A DNA stretch of 64,000 nucleotides from JAAUUE01 sp943370025 (GCA_943370025.1 CALRPI020000014.1:1-64000), one strand, 5' to 3'. Shown: positions 8,723-17,747, numbered from the stretch's first letter. Program-made: numbers and translations. The notes: generated by a model from the sequence alone, not told the origin.

Positions 8723-8944
8723 CTAGGCTGAGTGACTGATAGCTGTGCCTCTGAGATTTGTCATTAGCGATCGAGATTCCTGCTTCACCAACCCCGCCAT
8801 GGCAGCTCGCTGTAGCTGCATAAAAGCCGAAAAGTCTTTCTGGTCATACTTTGTACTAAGTAACCGCCGCAGATCATCCTCAGCTTGAACACTCAAATAA
8901 CCTGTTTTGAGAGCTTTGTCTACAACTTCACTAATCATACTCAT
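8723..8944 (-). CDS. Conserved small cyanobacterial protein of unknown function
   Basis: This is a 73-residue basic/acidic protein with no membrane segment. The core ISEVVDKALKTGYLSVQAED, then LRRLLSTKYD and FMQLQRAAMAGLVKQESR, is a sequence I recognise as a recurrent cyanobacterial hypothetical protein, probably all helical. Several starts are possible at 8947 (GTG), 8944 and 8938 (ATG); no convincing ribosome-binding site separates them, and conservation favours one of the ATGs. It stands alone, convergent with the upstream binding-protein gene. Confidence 0.6.
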   Translation of the reverse strand: MSMISEVVDKALKTGYLSVQAEDDLRRLLSTKYDQKDFSAFMQLQRAAMAGLVKQESRSLMTNLRGTAISHSA

Positions 8945-9363
8945 CACTTTTTCACCCTGTACTTACTTAATTAAAATCAACTATACCGATAAGCGCAACC
9001 AAGTTAAATATACTTTGAGGTATATGACCTCCTGTGTCAATTTTTGGTTTTGCTCTTAATCCTTACTCCACTTTAATTGTTAATCAACTCTTCACTGTTA
9101 CCAGTGATACTGCTGAAGCAGTTTTTGTGACCATGAACCCTAGAAAAAGGTTCCGGCAACACACAATACCTATGATTATAATCACCAGTAAAAGTAAAAT
9201 TACGGAAATTGAGCAGGTGATTGCTTAATTTAATTCATTCAAAAGTCTGTGATTACCATCACGGGTAATTGAGATATGGCAACCGGGGTGAAGATAATCT
9301 TGGTTGGGGAAACTCTCGTGGAGTGAGGGTTCCCCAACCTAATCTAATGGACGATGGCTATAG
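8945..9363. other. Intergenic region with one strong hairpin
   Basis: No convincing gene was found in about 420 bases. Two small open frames (9034-9228 and 9269-9463) have no family resemblance or clear ribosome-binding sites. A hairpin at 9302-9339 pairs GGTTGGGGAA with TTCCCCAACC and probably serves as a terminator or is another palindromic element. Confidence 0.4.
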
Positions 9364-10242
9364 TTACGGAGATGGGGAAGGCGATCGCCGATTTTGTGCT
9401 TGCTGGAGCGCAATTTCGCTATTTTCTCGATATTGTTTAACCCTAGCTTGGGCTGTGTTATAACGAGAATCTTCTGGCGGCACCTTAGCCATCAAATCTG
9501 AGGCTTTCTGCCATTTCGCTGCCAAATCAAGCCACTGGGCAGCAGTTTGGGCTTTTTGGCCTCCATTAGCTGCCTCCTCTGCTAGAAATACTGCCTGAGG
9601 AAAAGTATCGTTGGCATTTTGACTGCTCAGACTAGGAGTTGGTTTCCCTCCTTGCTGGCTGGATAAGCGCCACCAATCCCAAAATAACCAGCCCAAACCA
9701 ATAATCAAAATAGTTACCCCAGCTCCCCCCAAAACTCCTACCCAGAGGGGCATCTTTTCCTCTCGCTGCCAACGCCGGGATGTTACCTTGCCAAAGTTTT
9801 GTCTTTTATCGGTGTGTTTTTTATTGGCAATTAACTGCTGATGGGGAGATTTGCCTAGGAGTTGCTTCAAAAAATTCGGTCTAGCCAAGGTAATTTCTTG
9901 GCTCCAAAGCACCTGATTTTCTGGATCTCGATTAATTTCTTCTAGCCACAGGAGTTGCTGTTCTCGGACGATCCGGCTGTTGATATTAACTCGACGAATA
10001 TTCCGAGGGGCAAGTGCCTCTAGAGACTGCTTCACTTCTTTGATCAGGCTTGTCTGCTCTAGCTGTTCTTCTTGGCTGGCTTCACAGAGTAATTGCAATA
10101 CTCCCTCTTCAAAAATTGCCCTAGTGCGGACTCCTCTTTGGGCAAGTTGTTGATTCAGAATTTGAATAATCGCCGCCACACTACCCTCGTGGGCTTGGAG
10201 GGCAATATTATCCATGGATTCTGGCATTTGGGAGTTTAGCAT
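9364..10242 (-). CDS. Conserved membrane protein of unknown function
   Basis: This 292-residue protein was not assigned to a named family. Its N-terminal half (residues 15-125) is soluble and resembles a cyanobacterial module in which a small alpha/beta domain (SVAAIIQILNQQLAQRGVRT...) repeats partly. A single transmembrane helix follows at about residues 172-191 (VGVLGGAGVTILIIGLGWLF). The C-terminal part is helical with repeated Ala/Gln (AEEAANGGQKAQTAAQWLDL) and could be a TPR-like coil on the other side of the membrane. It is single-copy here, divergent from the MFS transporter gene at 10403. Confidence 0.6.
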   Translation of the reverse strand: MLNSQMPESMDNIALQAHEGSVAAIIQILNQQLAQRGVRTRAIFEEGVLQLLCEASQEEQLEQTSLIKEVKQSLEALAPRNIRRVNINSRIVREQQLLWLEEINRDPENQVLWSQEITLARPNFLKQLLGKSPHQQLIANKKHTDKRQNFGKVTSRRWQREEKMPLWVGVLGGAGVTILIIGLGWLFWDWWRLSSQQGGKPTPSLSSQNANDTFPQAVFLAEEAANGGQKAQTAAQWLDLAAKWQKASDLMAKVPPEDSRYNTAQARVKQYRENSEIALQQAQNRRSPSPSP

Positions 10243-10402
10243 AGCTCTGAAATAATTAACCTAAAGTGAAGATAACCTGATGGACGTAATCAATTCTAGC
10301 TAAAATCCTGCCCCTATCAAGAAGAATCTAAAATTAGCTACTAAATTGGTCATGCTTGATTAAGGGTTTGCATATCTTCTGGGACTGCCATAATATCAAT
10401 TA

Positions 10403-11686
10403 ATGTCAAAGCTCAAACTTGCTTCAGTTTTCCATCTGCCTCAGCTCGATCGCCAAGTCTGGATCCTCTCCATCGGCAGATTATTATCCCAGATTGGCAA
10501 TGGTTTTACCCTATTTTATGCGCCGATCTTTTTTGTAAATCAGGTGGGAATCTCTGCCACCTCTGTAGGTTTAGCTCTGGGCATGGGGTCGATCGCCGGA
10601 GTTGTGGGCAGGTTTCTGGGGGGAACCCTTGCCGATGCCCCAAATTTTGGCAGAAAAAAAACCTTGATTTTATCTGCTGCTATCTCTGCTCTAGCGGATA
10701 TTGCCCTAGTTCTGGCTAATGATTTACCAATCCTGCTCCTAGGGAATATCTTCATGGGGTTGGGGATTGGTTTGTATTGGCCTGCCACCGAAGCGATCGT
10801 AGCTGACCTGACTACACCGATCCAGCGCAATGAAGCTTTTGCCATCACTAGGTTAGCCGACACCGCTGGTTTAGGCTTAGGCGTTGTCCTAGGGGGGCTA
10901 TTAATCTCAACTACTGGAAATTACCGCGCTCTATTTGCGATCGATGGGGTTTCTTTTATCGTCTTCTTAGTAGTTATTTATCTGGCAATTACCAATAATC
11001 AGCCAAAATCTCACCATCAAGAAACATCCCTAATTCAAGCTTGGGGAATTGCCCTCAGAGATCGTCTATTCCTGATCTTTCTGCTAGTGAATATTCTGTT
11101 TACTACTTACTTGGCGCATATTAATAGCATTATGCCCCTATACTTTACTAATTTTGTGTCAGGATTTTCCCAAGGTAAAATTAGCTTTTTATTCTCATTT
11201 CATATCATCCTTGCTGCCCTCCTGCAAATGCCCGTTGCTCGGTTTCTCAATCGCTTTAGCCGGACTCGTGCCTTGATCTTCTCCATGCTGCTGTGGGGCA
11301 TCGGGTTTATTCTCGTTTGGTTCACTGGGGTTGTGCAAATTGGAAACTTCGTCTGGGCAACTTTAGCCATGGCAGTTTTGGCGATCGCCACCGTTGCCTA
11401 TAACCCCGCAGCTAGTTCCCTGGTGGTGGAATTAGCTCCTGAGCAATCACGGGGAATTTATCTCTCTCTTAATTCCCAATGTTGGGCGATCGGTTATTTT
11501 ATTTCTCCTGTTTTAGGCGGCTGGGTCTTGGAGCGATCGCTTGCGCTGCGGTTGCCGCAATCGGCTCTATTACCCAACCAAGAATCCCATTTATTAATTG
11601 ATGCTTTTTGGTTAGTAAATGCTCTTAGTGTTATGGTCGGAATTATAGTTTTGATGTATTTAGAAAAGAAGATGCGCCAATCCTAA
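10403..11686 (+). CDS. Major facilitator superfamily transporter
   Basis: This 427-residue protein has about 12 hydrophobic segments and typical MFS motifs: a loop 2-3 signature GRFLGGTLADAPNFGRKK (between helices 2 and 3) and GLGIGLYWPATEAIVADLT. The family exports drugs or metabolites in exchange for protons. No substrate can be deduced. The closest general class is the DHA1 drug:proton antiporter type. It is a stand-alone gene. The downstream gene group is on the opposite strand and ends 56 bases away. Confidence 0.85.
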   Translation: MSKLKLASVFHLPQLDRQVWILSIGRLLSQIGNGFTLFYAPIFFVNQVGISATSVGLALGMGSIAGVVGRFLGGTLADAPNFGRKKTLILSAAISALADIALVLANDLPILLLGNIFMGLGIGLYWPATEAIVADLTTPIQRNEAFAITRLADTAGLGLGVVLGGLLISTTGNYRALFAIDGVSFIVFLVVIYLAITNNQPKSHHQETSLIQAWGIALRDRLFLIFLLVNILFTTYLAHINSIMPLYFTNFVSGFSQGKISFLFSFHIILAALLQMPVARFLNRFSRTRALIFSMLLWGIGFILVWFTGVVQIGNFVWATLAMAVLAIATVAYNPAASSLVVELAPEQSRGIYLSLNSQCWAIGYFISPVLGGWVLERSLALRLPQSALLPNQESHLLIDAFWLVNALSVMVGIIVLMYLEKKMRQS

Positions 11687-11742
11687 ACAAACATAAATCA
11701 ATATATTGATGATGTGAATTCGCTGAAATTTTCGAGCAGCGA

Positions 11743-12069
11743 TCACTCGATGCCCATTCTGCGCTCTTCAATCACTCCTTGAACGGATTCAGCCTGTCTG
11801 TCCATCCATGTGGCTCTCTCCTCATCTCCTCTTGCTCTTAATATCTCAGCAGCTTTATGGGCATCCTCAATTCCTTTCTGCTCTTGCCCAGGTATCATGG
11901 CAAATGCAGCACTACGAAAAGAGTAAGCCTCTACCATTTCAGGATTAAGTTCGATCGCTCGGCTATACTCGTCAATTGCTGCCTGATACTGTCCTGCTTT
12001 AGCTAACTTACGAGCATTCTGAAAGGCTTCTTCATGTCTATTTTGCATGGCTTCACGTTCTCTAGTCAT
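11743..12069 (-). CDS. Small TPR protein
   Basis: This 108-residue protein contains one clear tetratricopeptide repeat pair: NARKLAKAGQYQAAIDEYSR then AIELNPEMVEAYSFRSAAFA. TPRs mediate protein-protein contacts. ATG at 12069 is preferred. An in-frame TTG at 12120 would overlap the stop of the upstream gene by 4 bases and add 17 residues; that start would favour translational coupling. It is the last gene of a three-gene minus-strand group (zinc-ribbon peptide, unknown protein, TPR protein). Confidence 0.65.
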   Translation of the reverse strand: MTREREAMQNRHEEAFQNARKLAKAGQYQAAIDEYSRAIELNPEMVEAYSFRSAAFAMIPGQEQKGIEDAHKAAEILRARGDEERATWMDRQAESVQGVIEERRMGIE

Positions 12070-12116
12070 TGAATTACATAGTGTTCCTAAATCACTAACC
12101 TGCCCAGATAAACTAA

Positions 12117-12815
12117 TCAATGTCTTGCTATGTAATCTATTTGTTCAATTTCATCAGATGCTAATCCACCTACTTGTAATAAGACCCTTGTCCCAACATT
12201 AAAATTTCCCCTAGTGTCAAGCGAGGGAATATAAGCATCTTGCTCATGAATAGCTTCATCAACAAACTTGTATACGTTTTTGATGCTTCTAGTTTCAATT
12301 TGCTTGTACTTAGACTGAAATGCAACTGGTGATCCTTCTTGAAAGAAGAATTTTTCTTCTAATACGCCATCCTTGTAAATTTGATATTCAGTGAGGCCAA
12401 GCGTATCGCTGGCTGAATAGAAGATGACACAAGTGTGTAACAGCCCTGAAATCCTTGGAACATCTGCTTCTAATAAATCAAACTGTATTTCTAGGGGAGT
12501 ATACATTATTTTCTCTATTTCTTGGATGCTAAGTCCAGTTGGATCGATCGCCTCTGCCGAGGAGTAAGGTACGTATATTAAGCTCCAAGCGTGTCCTTTT
12601 AACCGAAGAACAAAGGTACTATCTCTTCCAATCTCAATTTCCCGCTCATGTACATTGCTTTCCCAAACATTCATACCTTTCATTGAGACAAAAGCTTGAG
12701 CAACTGACTCAACTGATGACTGAACAAGCATGATTCTCAGATTAGTATCATAACTGCCAACTCCTCTGACTTCTTGCAGTGAAGTTTTTTCCGGTCTTTG
12801 AATAAAAAGTGACAT
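12117..12815 (-). CDS. Protein of unknown function
   Basis: This 232-residue soluble protein has no recognisable motif. It is rich in beta-type segments (EIEIGRDSTFVLRLKGHAWS, YQIYKDGVLEEKFFFQEG) and has no signal peptide or membrane helix. It is 7 bases downstream of a CPXCG zinc-ribbon gene and directly upstream of a small TPR gene on the same strand, so the three are likely co-transcribed. It might be part of an intramolecular chaperone- or immunity-like group, but nothing in the sequence decides this. Confidence 0.6.
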   Translation of the reverse strand: MSLFIQRPEKTSLQEVRGVGSYDTNLRIMLVQSSVESVAQAFVSMKGMNVWESNVHEREIEIGRDSTFVLRLKGHAWSLIYVPYSSAEAIDPTGLSIQEIEKIMYTPLEIQFDLLEADVPRISGLLHTCVIFYSASDTLGLTEYQIYKDGVLEEKFFFQEGSPVAFQSKYKQIETRSIKNVYKFVDEAIHEQDAYIPSLDTRGNFNVGTRVLLQVGGLASDEIEQIDYIARH

Positions 12816-12822
12816 TTAAATC

Positions 12823-13011
12823 CTAGCTCTCTGGATCACTATTAATTTCAATATCTAGAGTTTCCTCATCAATTTCAATATATAAAATATTGGGCTGACA
12901 ACAAACCTGACAATCTTCCACATAGGATTGGGAAAACCCAGCACTGACATCAACAAAAGTTGTATTTGGCTCTCCACAATAGGCACAGCTAAAATCAGCA
13001 TAGTTTTGCAT
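12823..13011 (-). CDS. CPXCG-type cysteine-rich zinc-ribbon protein
   Basis: This 62-residue protein matches the Cys-rich CPXCG family (PF14255, recalled). It has two Cys pairs, CAYCGE near residue 9 and CQVCC near residue 34, separated by an acidic stretch (VDVSAGFSQSYVEDCQVCCQ) that is characteristic of the family. Four Cys would bind one zinc ion. The function of the family is unknown. It starts the three-gene group that continues with the genes ending at 12117 and 11743, and lies next to rpsD. Confidence 0.85.
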   Translation of the reverse strand: MQNYADFSCAYCGEPNTTFVDVSAGFSQSYVEDCQVCCQPNILYIEIDEETLDIEINSDPES

Positions 13012-13024
13012 TTTTTTACCACAA

Positions 13025-13054
13025 AGAAGGACATAGTATTAACCATGTCCTTCT
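13025..13054 (-). terminator. Hairpin downstream of rpsD
   Basis: AGAAGGACAT pairs with ATGTCCTTCT (10-bp stem, 10-nt loop) between rpsD and the next minus-strand gene. It is a plausible terminator, although no clean T run follows on the minus strand. Confidence 0.4.
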
Positions 13055-13087
13055 AGCATTAATATGTTTCGATCGCAAGAAACTATC

Positions 13088-13696
13088 CTAAGCCTTCCGA
13101 GAATAGAACTCGACCACGAGTAGCTCATTAATTTGTAAAGCCACCCATTCCCGCTCGACAACGCCATTGACCTTGCCAGTTAGGGTCGCCTTATCAAACT
13201 CTAAATGGCTAGGTAAGTTGGCTAATCCGGGGAATTCCAGGTTTTGAGTGACAAGCTGCTTCGATCTCTCGTTGTTTCTAACACTGATCACTTCCCCAGC
13301 CCGGCATTGATAGCTAGGAATATCTACCACTTTGCCATTAACTGTCACATGACCATGATTCACCAACTGACGCGCTCCGGGAACAGTTCCCGCCATCCCT
13401 AGGCGAAAAACTGTATTATCCAGACGCATTTCAAGAAGTTGTAATAGAGTCTGTCCAGTAGAACCAGTAGCTCTTCTGGCTTTACGAACGTAGCGTAATA
13501 GTTGTTTTTCACTAACTCCGTAGTTAAAGCGGAGTTTTTGCTTTTCCTCTAAACGGACGGCATACTCAGAACGTTTTTTACGGTTTTGGCCGTGTTGACC
13601 GGGAGGATAAGCTCGTTTAGCGGTTTTCCGGCTGAGACCGGGTAATTCGCCAAGACGGCGGACAATGCGTAGGCGGGGGCCACGATATCGGGACAT
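13088..13696 (-). CDS. rpsD: 30S ribosomal protein S4
   Basis: This is a 202-residue S4, the primary 16S rRNA-binding protein that nucleates 30S assembly. The start (MSRYRGPRLRIVRRLGELPG) and the conserved S4 N-terminal region QHGQNRKKRSEY are typical of cyanobacterial and plastid S4. The S4 RNA-binding domain follows at about residues 90-155 (MRLDNTVFRLGMA, then RQLVNHGHVTVNGKVVDIPS). Length is normal for the family. It is alone on its strand with a hairpin downstream. Confidence 0.98.
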   Translation of the reverse strand: MSRYRGPRLRIVRRLGELPGLSRKTAKRAYPPGQHGQNRKKRSEYAVRLEEKQKLRFNYGVSEKQLLRYVRKARRATGSTGQTLLQLLEMRLDNTVFRLGMAGTVPGARQLVNHGHVTVNGKVVDIPSYQCRAGEVISVRNNERSKQLVTQNLEFPGLANLPSHLEFDKATLTGKVNGVVEREWVALQINELLVVEFYSRKA

Positions 13697-13858
13697 ATAA
13701 CTTTTCCTTTGTTGTCTCCAGGATAAAATTTACTCAGGATTGCAATTATATCAGAGTTTTTCTATAGCGGTGTGTAGTCACCAGCTCTTTATAATACCAC
13801 AGAAACCAGAGGTTACCTGAAAATAATTCTAGTCGATCGCTAGCAGAAACTTTCCCGG

Positions 13859-15121
13859 CTAATCTCCATCCTTGGCTTGCCAGACAATGACTTTTTGGGG
13901 ATTGGGGTCTGGCAATTTATAGGTGATCAGGCTAGCGGCGAGGACGAAGAGGGTGGAAACCCAGAGGCAGCCCGTTAGCCCAAAGGATTGGAATACTAAG
14001 CCTGATAGGACGGTTCCGGCTAATCTTCCCCCAGAGTTTGCCATGTAATAAAATCCCACATTCAAAGCCACATCATCATCGGCGGTGAAAGCCAAGACTA
14101 GATAGGAATGGACAGCAGAGTTGAAGGCAAAAACTAAGCCAAAGAGAGTTAAACCCACAATAATTGTGATGTCCGGAGGTAAACCGGATTGTAGGGCTAG
14201 AGCGATCGCGGCTGGGACGATCGTTAATACCGTTGTCCAGAATTGAATGGTCTGAGATTTAGGAGCCTGACCGGAGCCTAATTTCTGGAGAATCATCGGG
14301 GCAGAAAATTGCACTAAGCCGTAGCCAATCACCCAACAAGCCATAAATCCCCCCACTTCGGCAAACTTCCAGCCCAAGGTGGAGTAGAGAAACACCGGCA
14401 AACCCACCACAAACCAAACATCACGGGAGCCGAAGAGAAAAAATCTCGCTGCCGAGAGAATATTAATCTCCGGACTTTTGGAGAATAGTTGGGTGAACTT
14501 AACCTTGGCTTTGATTTTGCCCATGCCTTTGGGTAGAAATACCCCGGTCAGCATGATCACGAACAAACATCCCGCCATGATTAATAGGGCATTGGTGAAA
14601 CCGAAACTGGTAAGGAGAATACTGCCCAAGAAGAATCCAAATCCCTTCAAGGCATTTTTAGAACCCGTGAGAATGGCGACCCATTTGAATAGTTTAGAGG
14701 CGGCTTCCTTGGGAACGACTAGGCGAATGGCGCTTTTGGTACTCATTTTGGTCAGATCCTTGGCAATGCCTGATAGGGCTTGGGCAGCCATGATGTAGGC
14801 GATCGCAACTTCCATCGACCAGGTTCGATCCAAAAAAGATAGCATCACCAGAGCAAAAACCTGCAAGCCAATCCCTCCATAGAGAGTTAGCTTCAGCCCA
14901 AACTGGGAACCAATCCAACCCCCAAGAAAGTTGGTAATCACCCCAAAAATTTCATAGAATAAAAACAAGAGGGCAATCTGTAATGGGGTGTAGCCGATGG
15001 TGTGGAAATAGAGCAGCACCAACATTCGCAATGCCCCATCGGTAATAGTAAAACCCCAGTAGGCGGCAGTTACGAGGATATAATTTCTGAGATTGGCTCG
15101 ATCGGTAGTGTTGGTTGTCAT
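13859..15121 (-). CDS. arsJ: ArsJ, organoarsenical efflux MFS transporter
   Basis: This 420-residue membrane protein has about 12 hydrophobic segments and resembles ArsJ (MTTNTTDRANLRNYILVTAAY, GALRMLVLLYFHTIGYTPLQ). Known ArsJ exports 1-arseno-3-phosphoglycerate, which GAPDH makes from arsenate. The gap gene ends only 12 bases upstream, and AAGGAG precedes the ATG at a good distance. This is the classic gap-arsJ couple and explains the assignment. The fate of the product is chemical breakdown outside the cell. It is the last gene of the arsR-controlled unit. Confidence 0.9.
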   Translation of the reverse strand: MTTNTTDRANLRNYILVTAAYWGFTITDGALRMLVLLYFHTIGYTPLQIALLFLFYEIFGVITNFLGGWIGSQFGLKLTLYGGIGLQVFALVMLSFLDRTWSMEVAIAYIMAAQALSGIAKDLTKMSTKSAIRLVVPKEAASKLFKWVAILTGSKNALKGFGFFLGSILLTSFGFTNALLIMAGCLFVIMLTGVFLPKGMGKIKAKVKFTQLFSKSPEINILSAARFFLFGSRDVWFVVGLPVFLYSTLGWKFAEVGGFMACWVIGYGLVQFSAPMILQKLGSGQAPKSQTIQFWTTVLTIVPAAIALALQSGLPPDITIIVGLTLFGLVFAFNSAVHSYLVLAFTADDDVALNVGFYYMANSGGRLAGTVLSGLVFQSFGLTGCLWVSTLFVLAASLITYKLPDPNPQKVIVWQAKDGD

Positions 15122-15133
15122 TAGTTTTCTCCT

Positions 15134-16156
15134 TTACATCAACTGAGCAACTTTCCTTGCCAGTTCCACCATCCGGTTGGCATAGCCCCACTCGTTGTCG
15201 TACCAAATCAGAATCTTCACTTGGGTAGAATCCACCACCATGGTGGACAGGGCATCCACAATCCCAGAGCGGGGATCATCTTTATAGTCAATGGAAACTA
15301 GGGGTCGCTCTTCGTAGCCCAAGATATTTTTTAATTCTCCCTCTGCTGCTGCTTTGAGGAGTGCATTGACTTCCTCTTTGGTAGTAGGGCGAGATAGTTC
15401 AAATACGCAGTCCGTCAAGGATGCATTCAGCATGGGGACTCGCACGGCTAAGCCATTCAGCTTGCCATTGAGTTCGGGATAGATCAGACCGATCGCTGTA
15501 GCTGATCCTGTAGAAGTAGGAATCAAGGACAAACTAGAAGCCCTCGCTCGGCGCAGATCCTTGTGGGGAGCATCGACTAGGGTTTGGGTATTGGTGTTGT
15601 CGTGGATGGTGGTGATCAACCCGTGCTTGATGCCGATACTTTCATGGATGACTTTGACCACGGGGGCAAGACAGTTGGTGGTGCAGGAGGCAGCGGTTAA
15701 GAGATGATGGACTTGGGGATCGTAGAGGCGATCGTTCACCCCCATGACAATGTTTAAAGCTCCGGCTTCCTTGACTGGTGCGGCAACGATGACTTTTTTC
15801 ACTCCCTTCTCAAAGTAGGCATTGAGTTTATTTTGGGTGAGGAATTTGCCAGAACACTCCAGCACTAATTCCACACCCAATTCATCCCAAGGCACTTCGC
15901 CGGGAGTGGCATATTCACTAAAACTCAGGGTGCGATCGCCACCTTGATCCTGAATAATGATTTTATTCCCCTCCGCCGTCACCTCTGGCTGCCACCGTCC
16001 ATGGACAGAATCGAATTTCAGCAAATGAGCCGCTGCCGCCGCCCCGCCTTTGATTTCATTAATATGCACAAAATCTAGTTCTGTCCAACCCCAAGCAGCT
16101 CGGAGGTCTAACCGCCCAATTCTGCCAAAACCATTTATGCCAACTTTAACTGCCAT
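15134..16156 (-). CDS. gap: ArsJ-associated glyceraldehyde-3-phosphate dehydrogenase
   Basis: This 340-residue GAPDH has an N-terminal NAD fold (KVGINGFGRIGRLDLRAAWG) and the catalytic Cys in SCTTNCLAPVVKVIHES near residue 157. In this setting it is probably the arsenic-detoxification paralogue rather than the glycolytic or Calvin-cycle enzyme. It uses arsenate instead of phosphate to make 1-arseno-3-phosphoglycerate, which ArsJ exports. It is 12 bases upstream of arsJ and downstream of pstS. The arrangement suggests a polycistronic unit under the ArsR sites upstream of pstS. Confidence 0.93.
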   Translation of the reverse strand: MAVKVGINGFGRIGRLDLRAAWGWTELDFVHINEIKGGAAAAAHLLKFDSVHGRWQPEVTAEGNKIIIQDQGGDRTLSFSEYATPGEVPWDELGVELVLECSGKFLTQNKLNAYFEKGVKKVIVAAPVKEAGALNIVMGVNDRLYDPQVHHLLTAASCTTNCLAPVVKVIHESIGIKHGLITTIHDNTNTQTLVDAPHKDLRRARASSLSLIPTSTGSATAIGLIYPELNGKLNGLAVRVPMLNASLTDCVFELSRPTTKEEVNALLKAAAEGELKNILGYEERPLVSIDYKDDPRSGIVDALSTMVVDSTQVKILIWYDNEWGYANRMVELARKVAQLM

Positions 16157-16291
16157 GTTTTTCTTGCCCGATCACCTGATCAATATCAATAAATAATTAC
16201 ACAACTCAATCGATGGATAGCTTACACCTCGGACGATACCTCCTAAGAAGATGCCTGAAAAGGGATGATCCTGCGTGTTCATACTCAGCGA

Positions 16292-16360
16292 TCCCCCCTA
16301 ACCCCCCTTAAAAAGGGGGGAACCAGATTCAAAGTCCCTCTTTTTAAGGGGGATTTAGGA
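16292..16360. repeat. CCCCCCTAACCCCCCTT-type palindromic repeat
   Basis: A TCCCCCCTAACCCCCCTTAA stretch followed by AAGGGGGGAA, and then a CCCTCTTTTTAAGGGGGATT segment, forms nested pairing. This is a very common intergenic repeat type in cyanobacteria. It lies between pstS and gap and could either attenuate or stabilise the operon transcript. Confidence 0.6.
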
Positions 16361-16389
16361 GTATCTCTTTTCTGTAACTAAAGCTAAAG

Positions 16390-17421
16390 CTAATAGGTTG
16401 CCTGCTTGCGGAGTAGTTCTCCTAGAGTGAGGTTAATCTGGGCTTTGCCATCAAAAACTGTGCCGACTTTGCTTTTATGAAAATGGACATCAGCCAGATG
16501 ATAACCCTCCTCTGGTAAAGGAATATAGCCCACGGTATTAACAATACGAGGAGCTTGAGAAATATAGAAATTGGTAAATTCCCGGACTTCTGGCTTATCT
16601 TGCGCCATTTTAGCGTTGACATAGATAAACAAGGGGCGGGATAGGGGTTGGTATTCTGCCTTTTCTACGGTTTTGCGATCGGGCAGGATTGTTCCTTTTC
16701 CACTATCCACAGCTAAAACCTTGAGTTTAGAAAGATTTGCTTCATAATAGGCAAATCCAAAATAACCTAGGGCATTGGGATCGTTGCTCACACCTTTCAC
16801 CAGTTCATTATCATCTTCACTAGCTTTATAATCCTTGCGACTAGACCTAGATTTGCCGACGATCGCTTCAGTGAAATAGTCAAAAGTTCCCGACTCCCCC
16901 CCGGCTCCGTATAGGTTGAGGGGACGATCGGGCCAACTAGAGCGAATTTGATTCCATTTGGTGATTTTGCCCTCGGCAGCAGGTTCCCAAAGTTGTTTGA
17001 GTTCTGCCACGGTGATATCTTTTGCCCAAGTATTGTTGGGATGAACGGCGATAGTTAGAGCATCAAAAGCGATCGGCAATTCAATATAAGGAACTCCGTT
17101 TTGCTTGCATTGCTCCATCTCTTTGACATTAATGGGGCGAGAGGCATTATTGATATCGGTTTCCCCAGCGCAGAACTTCTTAAAACCACCACTAGTCCCA
17201 GAAAAATCCACTTTAACTTCTACCTTGTCCCCCTGAGCCGCCTTAAATTCTGCGGCTACAGCATTGGTAATTGGATACACAGTACTAGAGCCATCAATTT
17301 TTACTGATAGTTTAGTTGCTGATTGGGTAAGTTGGGTTGAAGTTTGACATGCGTTAACCAGTGTGGCGACAACAGCAATTAAACCTATTCTTAAGCCTAT
17401 CGATCTTTTAGTTATAATCAT
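16390..17421 (-). CDS. pstS: PstS-family phosphate/arsenate-binding lipoprotein
   Basis: This 343-residue substrate-binding protein of the PstS type has a lipoprotein signal with the lipobox near LVNAC at residue 25, IDGSSTVYPITNAVAAEFKA, and the phosphate-binding SGTSGGFKKFCAGETDI. It probably captures phosphate or arsenate on the outer face of the inner membrane. The nearby start at 17442 is TTG, whereas ATG at 17421 precedes a good signal peptide and is preferred. Two ArsR-type operators lie 50-100 bases upstream, so it appears to be under arsenic control. PstS-like genes are known companions of gap-arsJ in ars clusters. Confidence 0.85.
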   Translation of the reverse strand: MIITKRSIGLRIGLIAVVATLVNACQTSTQLTQSATKLSVKIDGSSTVYPITNAVAAEFKAAQGDKVEVKVDFSGTSGGFKKFCAGETDINNASRPINVKEMEQCKQNGVPYIELPIAFDALTIAVHPNNTWAKDITVAELKQLWEPAAEGKITKWNQIRSSWPDRPLNLYGAGGESGTFDYFTEAIVGKSRSSRKDYKASEDDNELVKGVSNDPNALGYFGFAYYEANLSKLKVLAVDSGKGTILPDRKTVEKAEYQPLSRPLFIYVNAKMAQDKPEVREFTNFYISQAPRIVNTVGYIPLPEEGYHLADVHFHKSKVGTVFDGKAQINLTLGELLRKQATY

Positions 17422-17472
17422 TGATTTACCTAGAGCGATCAATTTATTTACCGATTCTGCTACCTAGCTTAA

Positions 17473-17488
17473 ATCAACAAAAGTTGAT
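17473..17488. promoter_or_regulatory. ArsR-type operator, site 1
   Basis: ATCAA-CAAAAG-TTGAT is a perfect match to the ATCAA-N6-TTGAT operator recalled for Synechocystis ArsR. It is 52 bases upstream of the pstS start. Confidence 0.8.
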
Positions 17489-17501
17489 GTGTCAATTACT
17501 A

Positions 17502-17517
17502 ATCAATATTTCTTGAT
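17502..17517. promoter_or_regulatory. ArsR-type operator, site 2
   Basis: ATCAA-TATTTC-TTGAT is a second perfect copy of the operator, centred 29 bases upstream of site 1. Two tandem copies are the arrangement recalled for the Synechocystis arsenic operon. Confidence 0.8.
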
Positions 17518-17533
17518 GTAATGATCCTCTATA

Positions 17534-17568
17534 AAAAAGAGTGCCGCACAAGGCGCGGCACTCTTTTT
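17534..17568. terminator. Bidirectional intrinsic terminator between arsR and pstS
   Basis: AAAAAGAGTGCCGC pairs with GCGGCACTCTTTTT (14-bp stem, 7-nt loop), with T-rich tails in both directions. It separates arsR from pstS, supporting separate transcripts. Confidence 0.75.
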
Positions 17569-17576
17569 ATAACTTT

Positions 17577-17678
17577 CTATAGCGATCCTAAATCATTTGC
17601 GAACAGTTACTAAGTCAACTTGCTTCTGGCAGATGGTTTCACCCGCCGGAGGCGGGTGAAACCATTTAGGGTTTCTAT
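17577..17678. repeat. Family C element with GGA-loop core
   Basis: CTATAGCGATCCTAAATCAT, then a 40-base arm identical to the copy at 32883, then a core hairpin GGTTTCACCCGCCGGAGG-CGGGTGAAACC, then ATTTAGG and TTCTATA. The core is the exact reverse complement of the core in the 32883 copy, while the arms point the same way. Confidence 0.8.
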
Positions 17679-17686
17679 ATAAACGG

Positions 17687-17723
17687 TTTAGAATAGCGCA
17701 CCCGAAGGGTGCGCTATTCTAAA
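17687..17723. repeat. 17-bp palindromic hairpin
   Basis: TTTAGAATAGCGCACCC pairs with GGGTGCGCTATTCTAAA around a GAA loop. It adjoins a family C element downstream of arsR and may be the terminator of the arsR transcript or part of a compound element. Confidence 0.7.
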
Positions 17724-17747
17724 TTCAAGAGCTAGACCCATAAAACC

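Noticed and set aside
9034..9228. Small + strand open frame of 64 codons in the gap after 8945
   Set aside because: It starts at GTG with no clear ribosome-binding site, and the product has no recognisable motif.
9269..9463. Small + strand open frame of 64 codons
   Set aside because: It overlaps the real gene at 9364-10242 on the other strand and contains a hairpin, consistent with non-coding sequence.
14815..14835. GGTTCGATCC resembling a tRNA T-arm
   Set aside because: It lies inside arsJ and no cloverleaf can be formed. No tRNA genes were found in the window.
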